This document shows, piece after piece, positions 1 through 14,110 of a stretch of DNA of 64,000 nt. Numbering within the stretch: the first letter of the stretch is position 1; each line of letters starts with the position of its first letter. A program made the translations under genes and the position numbers. Source of the stretch: Pegea sp. RAD2-039 (Eukaryota; Chordata; Thaliacea; Salpida; Salpidae); assembly GCA_034620365.1 (NCBI GenBank), contig JAQGEQ010000090.1, forward strand, positions 124,001 to 188,000, written 5' to 3'. The notes beneath the pieces are model-generated. The model worked only from the letters and a program-made list of their open reading frames with translations, did no database searches and was not told the origin of the DNA.

Positions 1-2513
1 CTTGGTGAAAAGAAGCCACAAATTTTATTTCTTACTTTTCTGAAAACTTCTAAAATGCAGAGTTTTTAAAGCAAGCTGATATTTGAGTTTTTAAATCAAA
101 TAAAACAAAATAAAAAATTTATCAGATTTCTTTGATTCAACCCTAAAAGTAACGACAATTTGGAATTTTTTCAAAATAGTTTTTCACATTATTCATATTT
201 TATTACATAAATGCATCAGGAACAGGTGCCAAATTTTTTTAAACAATTTAAATTGTGTTGACGTAAATTTCGTGTTTTCAATAAGATGTTATAAATTTTC
301 TTATCTTATTTTTTATCGATTATATTTAAATATAAAGTTTCTAGAACTTGATAAAAGCTAGAATGTTTAATAATTAATGGAATCATTCTTGTAAAGTGTT
401 CAATAACAATCATTGTAAACAAAAAATAACTTTTAGAATAATAAAGTAAAATTTATGCTACAAATTTCAACGCGTAAAACCTCATTAAAACTCACATTAA
501 AATCTAATTTTCTTCATTTGAATAAATTTTCTTAAATATAAAACACTCAACTTTTGAATTTAATACTAAAAACTAATAATTCTGTAAAACTTTTTTAAAA
601 AAAGTAAACTTTCAACCAATAAAACTTAGACAGTTAAAAAAGATGAAATCTGTTTTGTATAAACTTAAAACAATAGTAAAAGAAAAAAGATTTTGATAAA
701 ACTTACATTATATAAGATTATATAAGCAATATCAAAACATTTAAAGTCAGTTTTTGTGTGATAGATTTTTATTAAAGAAATATAATTTCTTTTAAAGTAA
801 ACATAAAATAAGGGTATCTCTTTATTTAAATCTGGATTTTTTAATCTAGCAAAAACGTCAAAAGCTGCATAAGAAGTCGGTTTTATATTTAGATAACATT
901 TTAAAAAGTTGTTTTTATACATCTGAGTAACAATTTGACTGATTAAAGATTTATTGAAACTTGCTAAAGATGTAAATTTAACTTTTCATTGTTTTTAATT
1001 ACAATATTTTCCAAATATTTTTTAAAGCGTATTACTTCTGATTATTTTTCTTTTCAGTAAACAATTTTTAAGGATTTTTTTATCAGATTTCTACGATATA
1101 TATTTTTTTCTTTATCTATGTTACATTTACATTATTTTTAGGCTGGATAAAACTGTTTAATCTTAAAACAAACTTTTTAATACCTTTGATGTTTTTCTAA
1201 AGTTTTAATAAATCTTTAAAAGTTAATATTCTAATAAATGATATTTTTCAAACTAACATTGTACTTGTTCACGATAATTAAAAAAAATCAATTTAAAGCT
1301 TTTATTAGTGAATTAATCAATTACTTTCATAAGTATAAGCTGAGAGTTAAAAGTTTTTTAATTAGCATAATCATTTTAAAACTTTTAAAATTCTAATAAA
1401 GTAAACAAGAATTAAATTATTTTTTAAATGTTGGTAAATAACAACGCTGGTTTAACCATTATACATTTGATAACCTTATTAACGTTTTGTGTATCACTTT
1501 TTTCTCATAGTTATAAAATGCTTGCTTTCAAGCTAACAAAAACAACCATATAATCATTACATGCTTTTTATGTTTTTAGGTGAAATTGAATATACGGTTA
1601 ATTATGAAGCTTTGCAAAAAACGTAGATGAAGTTTCCAGATAAAAGTTAACATTTAATGGCTTATATAGACGGCTAAATATTTTCTACGACAATAAAACA
1701 CAGATTACAATGATGACTTATTTTGTTGACATCTAACAAAGTAAAGCTTACACAAAATCATGGTAGAAGCAAAGAAATATACAATTATTTGCGTTTAATT
1801 AAACGTTTAATTAATATCAAAATCATGTTAATAAACAAATACTTTTAAACACATAAATATAAAAACCACAATTTTTTTCAACTCCTTATAAAAGTTTGTT
1901 TAGATAAAAGTATAATAGAATCAATTTTTTATAATCGATTTTATGCAAAGCTTTTATATTCATTAAAGGCAGCAATTAGGTTTTTAAACTACAGTAATCT
2001 CTAAAGTCAATCTGCGAGTAATATATTTTATTAATGACTTGTAAATTGGTAAAATTAAAAGAAATGAAAATACTTATTATTTGTTAAAAACACATACGAA
2101 ACATAACATCACAAAAACAGCTACTTTTTGAGCTATAATAATTTATTTTCAAGATGCACAATTTTTGATTCATCAGAATTTATCAAACTTAGTCAAAGCA
2201 AAATGTAAGCAAATTAGCCGCTAAAGTTTGTTTAATAGACTAAAATATATGGCTGCTTTTCGTGTAGTCTACAAGATCACTAGTTTGGCTTGTGTATTGG
2301 CACTAATATTACAAACAAGAAGCAAATTTGGACAATTATTCATATTATGATCCAATTAAAGTTTATGCAAATTTACAGAATACTATTTTAACAACAACTT
2401 TTTCTTAAAACTACAAATTATTAAAACAACAAAACTACCAAATCGTGTTCAGAAAACGTTTTTAAGCTCATTTGAAAATGAGAAAAAGTTGTGTAAAAGT
2501 TTTACTATGATAC
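1..2513. other. Gene-free AT-rich stretch downstream of tektin-3
   Basis: No supported gene. Homopolymer-rich A/T sequence with only short chance open frames. An 85-codon minus-strand frame at 665-922 is low-complexity (Phe/Ile/Tyr/Lys) with no recognisable domain or splice context. The tektin-3 3' UTR should lie in the right part, but I see no clear AATAAA on the minus strand close to its stop codon. Confidence 0.6.
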
Positions 2514-6179
<3,666 letters not shown>

Positions 6180-6785
6180 AATAAACTTTTTTATTTAGTA
6201 AAAATAACTTTAAGATTTTCTCTAAAACGAGGAAATGATTATGAGAAGTTGTCGACCATAATGGCTTTTTTAAATAATTATTTATAACTAAAGAATTAAT
6301 CTTTCTTTAATTTTCTCTTTTTGTGCGATGACTTCAACTACAAATCATATTTTAAGACATTTTAACTCATGATATATAACAGTATAATGAAGCGATCATA
6401 GAAAGAAATTAACTCAAACTTTTTCGAAAAAACTTCATGTAAAATAGTTCTAATGAAGATACTCTTTAAAAGTGTAGTCTTACCATAACAAAAAAGTCTT
6501 TCTTACTAGTTCAGTAATTACTAAAAAAAATAGAAAAAGTCACTTAGCTCAATACTTCAACAGAAACTAGTTTCCTTTTCAGTGAATAACTTTTTTCTTA
6601 AATCATCTCAACAATTATATGATAGTTAAATTAGATATCATTGACGTATTATTATTACCAATAGACTTTCATCTCTTATTTAACAAGGTTTTGTATGATC
6701 GAAGTGAAAACTAGGACAAGCCTTTGTAAACTGTGACTGAATAGAGTTTTATCAACATTATATTGATATCTTTGAAAGAAAGCTC
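6180..6785. other. Upstream region of tektin-3
   Basis: AT-rich 5' flank of the tektin gene. No coding frame, TATA box or CRE that I can defend before the GC-richer patch beginning near 6780. Confidence 0.5.
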
Positions 6786-6808
6786 GTTGCTATGGACGCT
6801 ATGGTAGC
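6786..6808 (-). promoter_or_regulatory. X-box-like (RFX) motif pair upstream of tektin-3
   Basis: Read on the minus strand, 6795-6808 is GCTACCATAGCGTC, a 13 of 14 match to the RFX X-box consensus RYYNYYATRRNRAC. An overlapping plus-strand GTTGCTATGG (6786-6795) matches the left arm and core. X-boxes drive ciliary genes, and this patch is about 0.6 kb upstream of the tektin-3 start in a GC-richer island. Known: the RFX/X-box link to cilia genes. Inferred: use here. The same bases can be read as the start of a plus-strand coding exon. Confidence 0.3.
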
Positions 6809-6879
6809 AAAGCCAGCTATTGCGCCTCTAGCGAAAGCTCTTTTTGCTTTGTTTCGCAAAAGTAAAGAAAGAAGAAATG
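6792..6879 (+). CDS. Possible first coding exon of an unrecognised plus-strand gene
   Basis: An ATG opens 29 codons (begins MDAMVAKPAIAPLAKALFAL, then FRKSKERRN) and runs into a GTAAAG donor at phase 1. Base composition is clearly less AT-rich than the flanks, and the codon choice looks protein-like. I could not find a phase-compatible next exon with confidence; the nearest plus-strand coding-like islands are about 1.6-2 kb downstream. It may instead be tektin promoter sequence that is open by chance. Confidence 0.22.
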
Positions 6880-8744
6880 GTAAAGTATTTATAGCTTAGA
6901 ATAAGATGTGTTTTAAGTCAATAAGTTTCAATAAGGAATTTTAAAAACTGTTTACTCATTTAATATTGAATAATCATTCTTAAGAACAAACATATTGTTG
7001 ATTCTGCTCCTTATGGTGACATATCTAGGCTAATGTAAATAATTTTGTAATATTATAGGGTTTACAGTTAAGGTAGATTTAATCTTACTACTTAAACAAA
7101 AGAAAGTTTTTTTAACTCAATTTTCACAAACTATTTTTTCATTAGTAATTTAAATTTAGCTTTCAATGATAACGTTTTTGCAAATCGTTATTGAAATATT
7201 AAATTTAAAAAGAAAAGTATTAAAAATAATAAATATTTTTTGTTGTAAGAATTGCTAGTTTTGCTATAATTTTAAATGCTATGTATAAAACTAACACTAA
7301 ATTTATTGATTTAATTTCATTGTAAATCAATCAAAAAATAACCCTGTACAATTTATAAGAATACAAAATTTATGTCTTATTACAGTTAGTATTTTATAAT
7401 ATTTAATTTCTTAATTATCAGTATAAATCAATTTTTTTAAACGTGTCATGAAAATTACTTCAAGAATTAATATTTCAGACTTATTAAATCTTGTTTTAGA
7501 CATAAGTGTGTTTCCTTTATCAGATAGAATAGATAAAATTATATAACAAATGTGTAATGATAGTGTTTGAATATTTTTTTCTTCAAAATTAGATACGCTA
7601 CTATGAAAAATATGCCACTAAACAAAGTAAAAACTAAAATCTTTATGTAATAGGAAAGAGTTTACAAAATGAAACCTGTTTACGCTGGGAAAGTTGTCAA
7701 GTCTGAATCAGTTTAAATGATTTTCATTTCAAATATTACACGTTTAATAAATGTAATAAGTGATAAACTAATTAGATAAAAAGCAAATAGCTTCAATGCA
7801 TTTAGTATTTAATGATATAAAGAACTTAATAGTTAAAAATTATTAATGCAGCTAATTTATAATTAGCTTTTCAAGTGTTGTTTTGTTGATGTAATTGTAT
7901 GTTGTTACTCAACTGTATTATAAGTAAATCAATTTATTAGAAAAAAGTAGTCAGATATCTACAACAAATTTTAATACAGAAAAAATCGCTTTTACTATTT
8001 GTGATCTTGTTGTATTAGCTTTTGATACTATAAACTTTTAGAAACTGTAGTTTGTTTTTTGTTTGAAATAAAATGATGAATTCAAAACTAAAAATTAGCA
8101 TTTCAAAGTTGATAGTAATACAATAAACAGCGCAAATAAAACAATAATGATATAAACCCATAATGATGAAGTAAAAAACACAAAGAACTTTTTGATAAAT
8201 TCTTACTTTTAATTCTGCATACGATTTAACTTTTCATTTTTTAATTATAATCAAGTTAAATATCATCAACATTTCTCTTCACTAATTTGTAACTTCATTT
8301 TTATATTATAAAAAGTAGTTGACAGAATAAATTTTTAAGTTTTTTTAAATACTAAAGATAGGTTTCTATTTTAAAACACAGCTGAGCATTTTTCTTTACT
8401 TTTTTTTCGAATTATTTAAAACTTTAGGAGTCTGTAAAGTTGTCTAAAACCTCTGAACATTCATAAGTGGAATCAATAGGTATTTATTGTAGACGGAATA
8501 AATGCAAATAGCAATTTAAAATTGTGATGAAAGTGGACTTAAAACATATCAAGACGAAAACAAACGTCCCCTAAAAGAGAACAAAAGTACCTACAAAGAC
8601 AGTTCTTATTTCAGTTATAAAGAAAAATACTTTAATCTATCATTGAGCTGATTTTATAAAAGTTCACCGAACAGAAGATTTGAAATAAGGTTGCAGAAAA
8701 CGCCCACAAAGACAATTTTCTAATAAAACCAGTTTTACAAATAG
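6880..8744. other. Mostly non-coding, one weak coding island
   Basis: AT-rich and mostly without open frames. At 8520-8648 a plus-strand frame of 43 codons (includes DESGLKTYQDENKRPLKENK) is lysine/serine-rich with a good codon look, ending in TGA. It shares the frame modulus of the 8745-8957 frame, but TGA and TAA codons intervene. It may be an exon of the same unresolved gene or a decayed coding sequence. Confidence 0.35.
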
Positions 8745-8957
8745 TTCAATTATTTTCTACTATTGTCACCGAATTCAGCTACATTTAGCAAACTGATTGA
8801 CAATCACATGGATAGGAAAGCTAGACGATCATTTTTACTCATAAAGAGACTGATATGGATTTACAGCAAAAATTTACAGCAAGGCGATTCCTTCCTTGAA
8901 ACAAGAACTGATTACTTAACCGAACACTTGTCAGACTTACACCAAAAGTTAAACTGA
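8745..8957 (+). CDS. Possible terminal exon of an unrecognised plus-strand gene
   Basis: After an AAATAG acceptor-like sequence the frame is open for 70 codons to TGA, including KLIDNHMDRKARRSFLLIKR and a C-terminal helix-like stretch (TDYLTEHLSDLHQKLN). An alternative acceptor (TTTACAG at about 8880) would give a shorter exon in the same frame. I recognise no family. It runs convergent with the topoisomerase gene on the minus strand. Support is only codon appearance and splice-site-like flanks. Confidence 0.22.
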   Translation, partial: FNYFLLLSPNSATFSKLIDNHMDRKARRSFLLIKRLIWIYSKNLQQGDSFLETRTDYLTEHLSDLHQKLN

Positions 8958-9139
8958 AATATTTCTAATCTTCTCCTAGTGGATATTGTATTTATCAGGG
9001 GGCAATTTCAGGCGTTAGTGCAAACCGTCGAAAAAACTTTCAATCTAATTTTAAAACATAAATTTAATCTGTAGTCTTAAAATGGAAATGAAGACATCGG
9101 TTAAAGAGTTGGATATAAACACTCCCGAAATTAATGATT

Positions 9140-12100
9140 CTAAAACTGAAAGGTTTCTTCGGCCATTGCAATCGCCCAAGCAAATTTATCACGTTGAGTT
9201 TTGTTGTAACATTTCTCGAGAGGAACTTCAAACTTTTTGCACCTAAAAAAGATTGATGTTGAAGGAGTAGAGAGTTGGTAGTTAGTAGTTACCAAGCAAC
9301 AGTGATACGAGGGTCTAGATAGTTGAGTTTTGATGTCCCTAAAGCAATTTCTTTATTCTCTTCCTATAAAAACAAGACATTCAATGAGAAGGAAGAGAAA
9401 TATGGGAAGGAATCACTTTATCTGTTGCTTGGATCTCTAATTTGAGCAACTGATCTTGTAGACGCTGTAACTTCTTTTTCCGAGCCTCATATATTTTTCT
9501 TTTTGCTTCACTTTTTGTATGTTTGTAATCAGCTTTTGCACTTTTTATCTCATGCTTTGCATCAGCGATGTCTCGTTGCTTCTTCTCTATCTTCTCAGTC
9601 ATCCTCCCCATCTGTTGCTGGAAGTTTTTAGGTGGAGCACGCTGATGGTTGCACAGAACAGCGACGGCGCGATTTGCGCGATTATAGCAAAGAACTTTGG
9701 AGTTGACGTTCTCGTTATCAACTGCAACAAGTTGATGAGAATTGAGATGAAGATGAATAGATGAGACTTACATGATGCTGAAAGCTCGTTGAGTTGGTTT
9801 TGAAGAGTAATTGAAGCATTATAGGTTCGGAAAACTTTTGCTGTAAGTCCATCCATCAAAGAATTGAGATACTTGTTAAGTAGTGAAGTCTGAATATTGA
9901 GGTAAGGGTTAGGACATCAAATTGACAGATATTACGAGCTAGTAGTTACGCTTTTCAAACAGACTTACATTTAAACGATCAAATAAATCATCTCCAGGTT
10001 CTTTATTCTCCATGAACAAAGTAAGATTCTTAAAGACCTAAACACAAAGTTGAATTGTAACCATCAACATTTGTACTTCGATTAAATACCTGTTTAGTAA
10101 CAGCCACTTTATTATAATATCGAATAGAATCTTTACCAAGGAAATCGAACTCTACAACATAATCTTTATCTTCAAGATGCTTATGAAGATTAATATGTTC
10201 ACAACGAAGCGAACAACAACCAACAGTGTCAGCTGATTCGCCATCATCTTTTTCGTTTCCTGCTCTTAACGCCAACTAAAGTGGGTTGTGGTGAGCAACT
10301 TCAACTGAACAAATCGTTTAATAAAAACCTTATCGATGAAATATAACGCGACAGCGCGCTGTCTAATCATCATTTGCGTGTTCTTTAAATCTCGCAGATA
10401 ATCTGCTCTTATTGTATCGACATGAGCTTTCAATTTACGAGCAGTCTCGTACTTTTGCCAGTCTTTTTCACCCTGTAATCATTCGGTTAAGTTTCAGTGA
10501 TGTTAACTTTGATTGAGGACCTTGATTCGTGAATTTGGGTTGAGCATGATATACTTATTCTGGTTCTGAATGTTCTCTGTCCATGTAACCAACCACGTGA
10601 CCGCGTTATCGTGTCGGATTTCTTTCCAGCGATGTCCTGGAGGTGGTTTAGGAATCTTTGAGTCTCTGTAAACATCATCTATCTATCCACATCGACTACT
10701 CGCTGCTTTTAACTCACTTGCTACAATTGATGGTGACATCTTCTGGTCTAATTCGTTTTTTCAATTTCCCCATTTTAGGGTGCTGTCCTCGACCACGAAA
10801 CAAACCCGGCGGCTCTAATCTAAAGTTGCCAATTTTCTCTTTGTGCCCGTCCCAATTACAAAATCCATATTCCTCAACCAATTCTTCTGCCTTCTTTTTC
10901 TCTTCCTGTTCGTAAGAAACAAATTAAATTTGTTGTTTAATTCAGTGAAGAAACCGAAATCCTACCAGCTTCTCCTCTTTCGTTCTACTTTTTCTTTCTT
11001 CACTTTTAGCTTGAAAGTGATTAAAGACATCAGTGAAGTCACATTTACCTAAATCTTTGATCACTTTAGCTTCCTTTGCAGTCATTTCCTAATCAAATGA
11101 AGAAATTGTAAACCAGAACAGATAAAAGAAAACTTTTGAACAATTCAGGTTTTTATGATCATTAAAATCTTACCTTTCTCCAGTCGGTGAAAAAATTCTT
11201 ATTAAAATCTTCCTTTGATGTGTAATCATGATTAATCATTCTAGCATAAAAAGTCATCACTTCCTCTGCACCAAGACTTAGTTCAAATGGGCTACCTATT
11301 TCAAAAAGTGAAGAAGTTTAAGTTTCTTGCAGCATTTGACTAAACCTAAATTATTTTTTAATTTGATTATGAGATATAGTCACCATCATATTTCATCTTG
11401 ATGTGTGATGGTAGAGGGTCATATGGAGGTGCAAATACAGGTCCTTTGTGTTCTAAAAACAGCCATTTTACACCATCTGGTCGATTTTTGTCAGATTCTT
11501 CCCACCATTTCCATTTCTCTTCAGTTTCCTCCTTTTTAATTTTTGACTACGAAGAAAAACAAATTAAAAAATTAGTTTCAAAACAAGCAAAATATAATAA
11601 AAAAAGAGCAAGGCATACTTTGGGAGCTTCTTTATTTTCTAGGTTGCTTTTTCTTTTCTCAGCTCCAGTATTGTCATGTTTCCCACTTCGTTTTTGCCTA
11701 TAAGGTTGTCAAGTTAGCAGCAAAATTGATGATATTATAGTCTTGCTTTATATAGTTAGAAATATTTGTCAATAAACTAATAAAGATTAAATAATTCAAA
11801 ATTATATTTGTAAGTTAAATATAACAGCAGAAAAATTAAAAATAAACTATCAAGTAAACAATCAACAATTTTGAATTACAAAACTGTTTATATATTTATA
11901 TTTTATTTATAATATTGAGACATTACTAATATATATGCTGTTTACTAAAGTTTAGAAAACATGTAACAAACTATAATCATTTAAAAACACTTTGAAGTAA
12001 CTATTAGAAAATAAATCTCAATAATGAAAAATATTTATAAAAATAAAACATTAAAACTACAAAAAAAAAGTTGATTCATGTAATTCACAACGATTTAGTT

Positions 12101-12960
12101 AATCTATTGGTTAAGTATTTGATAACATAATTTGTACATCAAAAACTGCTCTAATTAAGTAGCTAAATAACAGAGTTTATATAAAATAAATTTCTTACTT
12201 TACTTCTAATTTAACTCCATTTTTTCCCCTGTTAGGTTTTCTCTTAAAAAAAAATTTAATCAAATAATGGTTCTCATAAAAAGGTTTGATCTTTATACAA
12301 TGTTTAAATTATATATATTCAAATGTATTAATTAAAATTACTAGAAATGTATATAACAAATCAGAGAACATCTCTTAGTTATGTAAATGGTATTTATATT
12401 ATACACAAAATTGTCATTTAAAATTGAAAAATAAATGCTAAAAAGTGAAGAGATTAGAAAGTAAAAATAAATGTCAAGCAATTTTCATTACATACCTCTA
12501 ATGATGCATCACTGTAAAACAAAAAAAAGGTCTTAAACTCAAATTAAAAGGAAAATATATAAACTTATTTCTAGCAACCAAGTTAAAAAAAAACAAACCC
12601 AACAAAGTGTTGCTCATCAATAGGTTCATCTTTAATTTCTTTTTTAATTCTTATTCTATGACCATCTGGTCCAATAAGAGGTTTACCATCCTCTCCAAGG
12701 ACATATTTATTTTTTCGATGTTCATGATTCTAAAGATTTATTAAAGATTAAAATGATTACTTTAGACATATCACTAATGCCTATATTAAACATATATGAT
12801 AATTTAGTTATTAAATATTAAAATTTACAAAGAAAAAAGCAGAATTATGTATAATTTAAAGTTACTTTCATAGAAAATAGAATCATAAATGTGAAAGTGA
12901 TACCTTATGCTTGTGTTTATGCTTTCTTGAGACTTCATGACCATTTGCATCTGAAGACAT
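9140..12960 (-). CDS. TOP1: DNA topoisomerase I (type IB), complete, 17 exons
   Basis: Nuclear enzyme that relaxes supercoils by nicking one strand through a 3'-phosphotyrosine. Exons: 12904-12960, 12599-12729, 12496-12511, 12199-12242, 11619-11697, 11384-11546, 11174-11295, 10966-11088, 10718-10905, 10521-10665, 10329-10472, 10090-10275, 9969-10037, 9772-9889, 9417-9721, 9293-9363, 9140-9242; all phases close to 687 residues. The N-terminus is a short Lys/His-rich domain (human enzyme 765 residues, so the linker is shortened). The core is nearly textbook: [40 protein letters not shown]. All five catalytic positions are present: Arg408 (ALRAGNEK), Lys452 (LGKDSIRYY), Arg510 (KVFRTYNAS), His554 (LCNHQR) and nucleophile Tyr645 (SKLNYLD). 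A coiled-coil linker precedes the tyrosine domain. Exon 3 is only 16 nt. Confidence 0.97.
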
Positions 12961-14110
12961 TATCTAAATTGATAGACAAGGGGATGAGGTGTCTAAAAAC
13001 ATTTATAGTTTATATTTAAATGTAAGACTTCAAATAATATAAGCAATATAATAAAAGTATAATATTAAACACTTAAAACAAATAAAAAAGTTAGGCTTTA
13101 TCAAATTGACTATAAAAACAAATAATTTCAATTTATAATGTTTTATTTACTACACAATTTCATAATTTATATAATAAATATTATTGCAGACAATATAAGA
13201 CCTTTAAAATAGTTGTAATACTTAAAATATAAGTAGTAAAAATTTATAACATGCTAAATTCCAAATATTCTTGAATTTTAATATGATCTAAAGATTTCAA
13301 GCAGTAAAAGAAACTGAAAAAGTTGAAACTAAAACACCAGATAAGATAAATTATTTTTTGAGTGACTTTGAAATTGAAATTTGAGCTTTTTAGAAAAATT
13401 TTAAAGTTAAACACAAGCCTAAAAAATAGTTATTGAAATTTTTACAATTTTTTTGATAGAATCAGCAGTTATACATGATAAAAAACAGTTGTAGAATACA
13501 AAAAATGTATAAATTTAAAACATCAAAAAAGTTTAAAAAAAATTTAAATCTTAAAATAAAAGAAAAAGGACTTCAAAAGCAAAGCAAACCTAAAAGTAAA
13601 AAAAACCACTGAATACCTGATTAGAGTCCCTCTGCAGAATTTCCAGACTTATAAAATTTAGTTAAGTAAACTACTGCGCATGCGCAATAAATTCAAAGTT
13701 TTTACGATATTATCGTGAATAGCTATTACTAAAATGATTTTAATTTTGACAATCCCAGATGTAAACGAAAGTTATTCTATGATTTTTTTGAGTTCAACTA
13801 GATTATTGAATAATATACTTTAATATATGATAGAAGAAATTCAACAAACTTAAAATTTGAATGAATCTTGTAATAAAACAAACAACTTTTTGAAAAAGAT
13901 AAAATTTTAGATATAATCATGAATCCAGTTTTTATCTGAAATTTTATTTGAAGCCATTAGACAACAAGTCAATCTTTTATACAATTAAACACTACAAAAT
14001 GTCATACATATACCAAACTTGCTTAATATTGCAAATTAAGATTATTATTATATTATTTTATTATTATTTATTATAATTCAACGTTTTTTTGAGAAAATGT
14101 TGCTTTTGTT
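12961..14110. other. Intergenic between topoisomerase I and the SLC44-like gene
   Basis: AT-rich with no supported gene. A GC-richer spot at about 13620-13690 (contains CTACTGCGCATGCGCAA, an NRF1-type TGCGCATGCGCA palindrome) lies about 0.7 kb upstream of the topoisomerase start and is the best promoter candidate. ATT/TTA simple repeat at about 14038-14075. Confidence 0.5.
13675..13688. promoter_or_regulatory. NRF1-like palindrome, candidate TOP1 promoter element
   Basis: TGCGCATGCGCA matches the NRF1 site (YGCGCAYGCGCR). It is one of very few CpG-containing words in the surrounding 1.5 kb, and it sits upstream of the minus-strand topoisomerase gene. Known: NRF1 sites mark TATA-less housekeeping promoters in animals. 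Inferred: that it acts on TOP1; a non-coding first exon may lie between. Confidence 0.4.

Noticed and set aside
9082..9246. 54-codon plus-strand frame with coding-like codons
   Set aside because: It is the antisense of the last topoisomerase I exon (9140-9242), which explains its composition.
9772..9889. Tyr in [10 protein letters not shown] where human TOP1 has His, at first suspected as loss of the catalytic His
   Set aside because: Counting back from the catalytic Tyr shows the catalytic His lies in LCNHQR, which is conserved here (His554).
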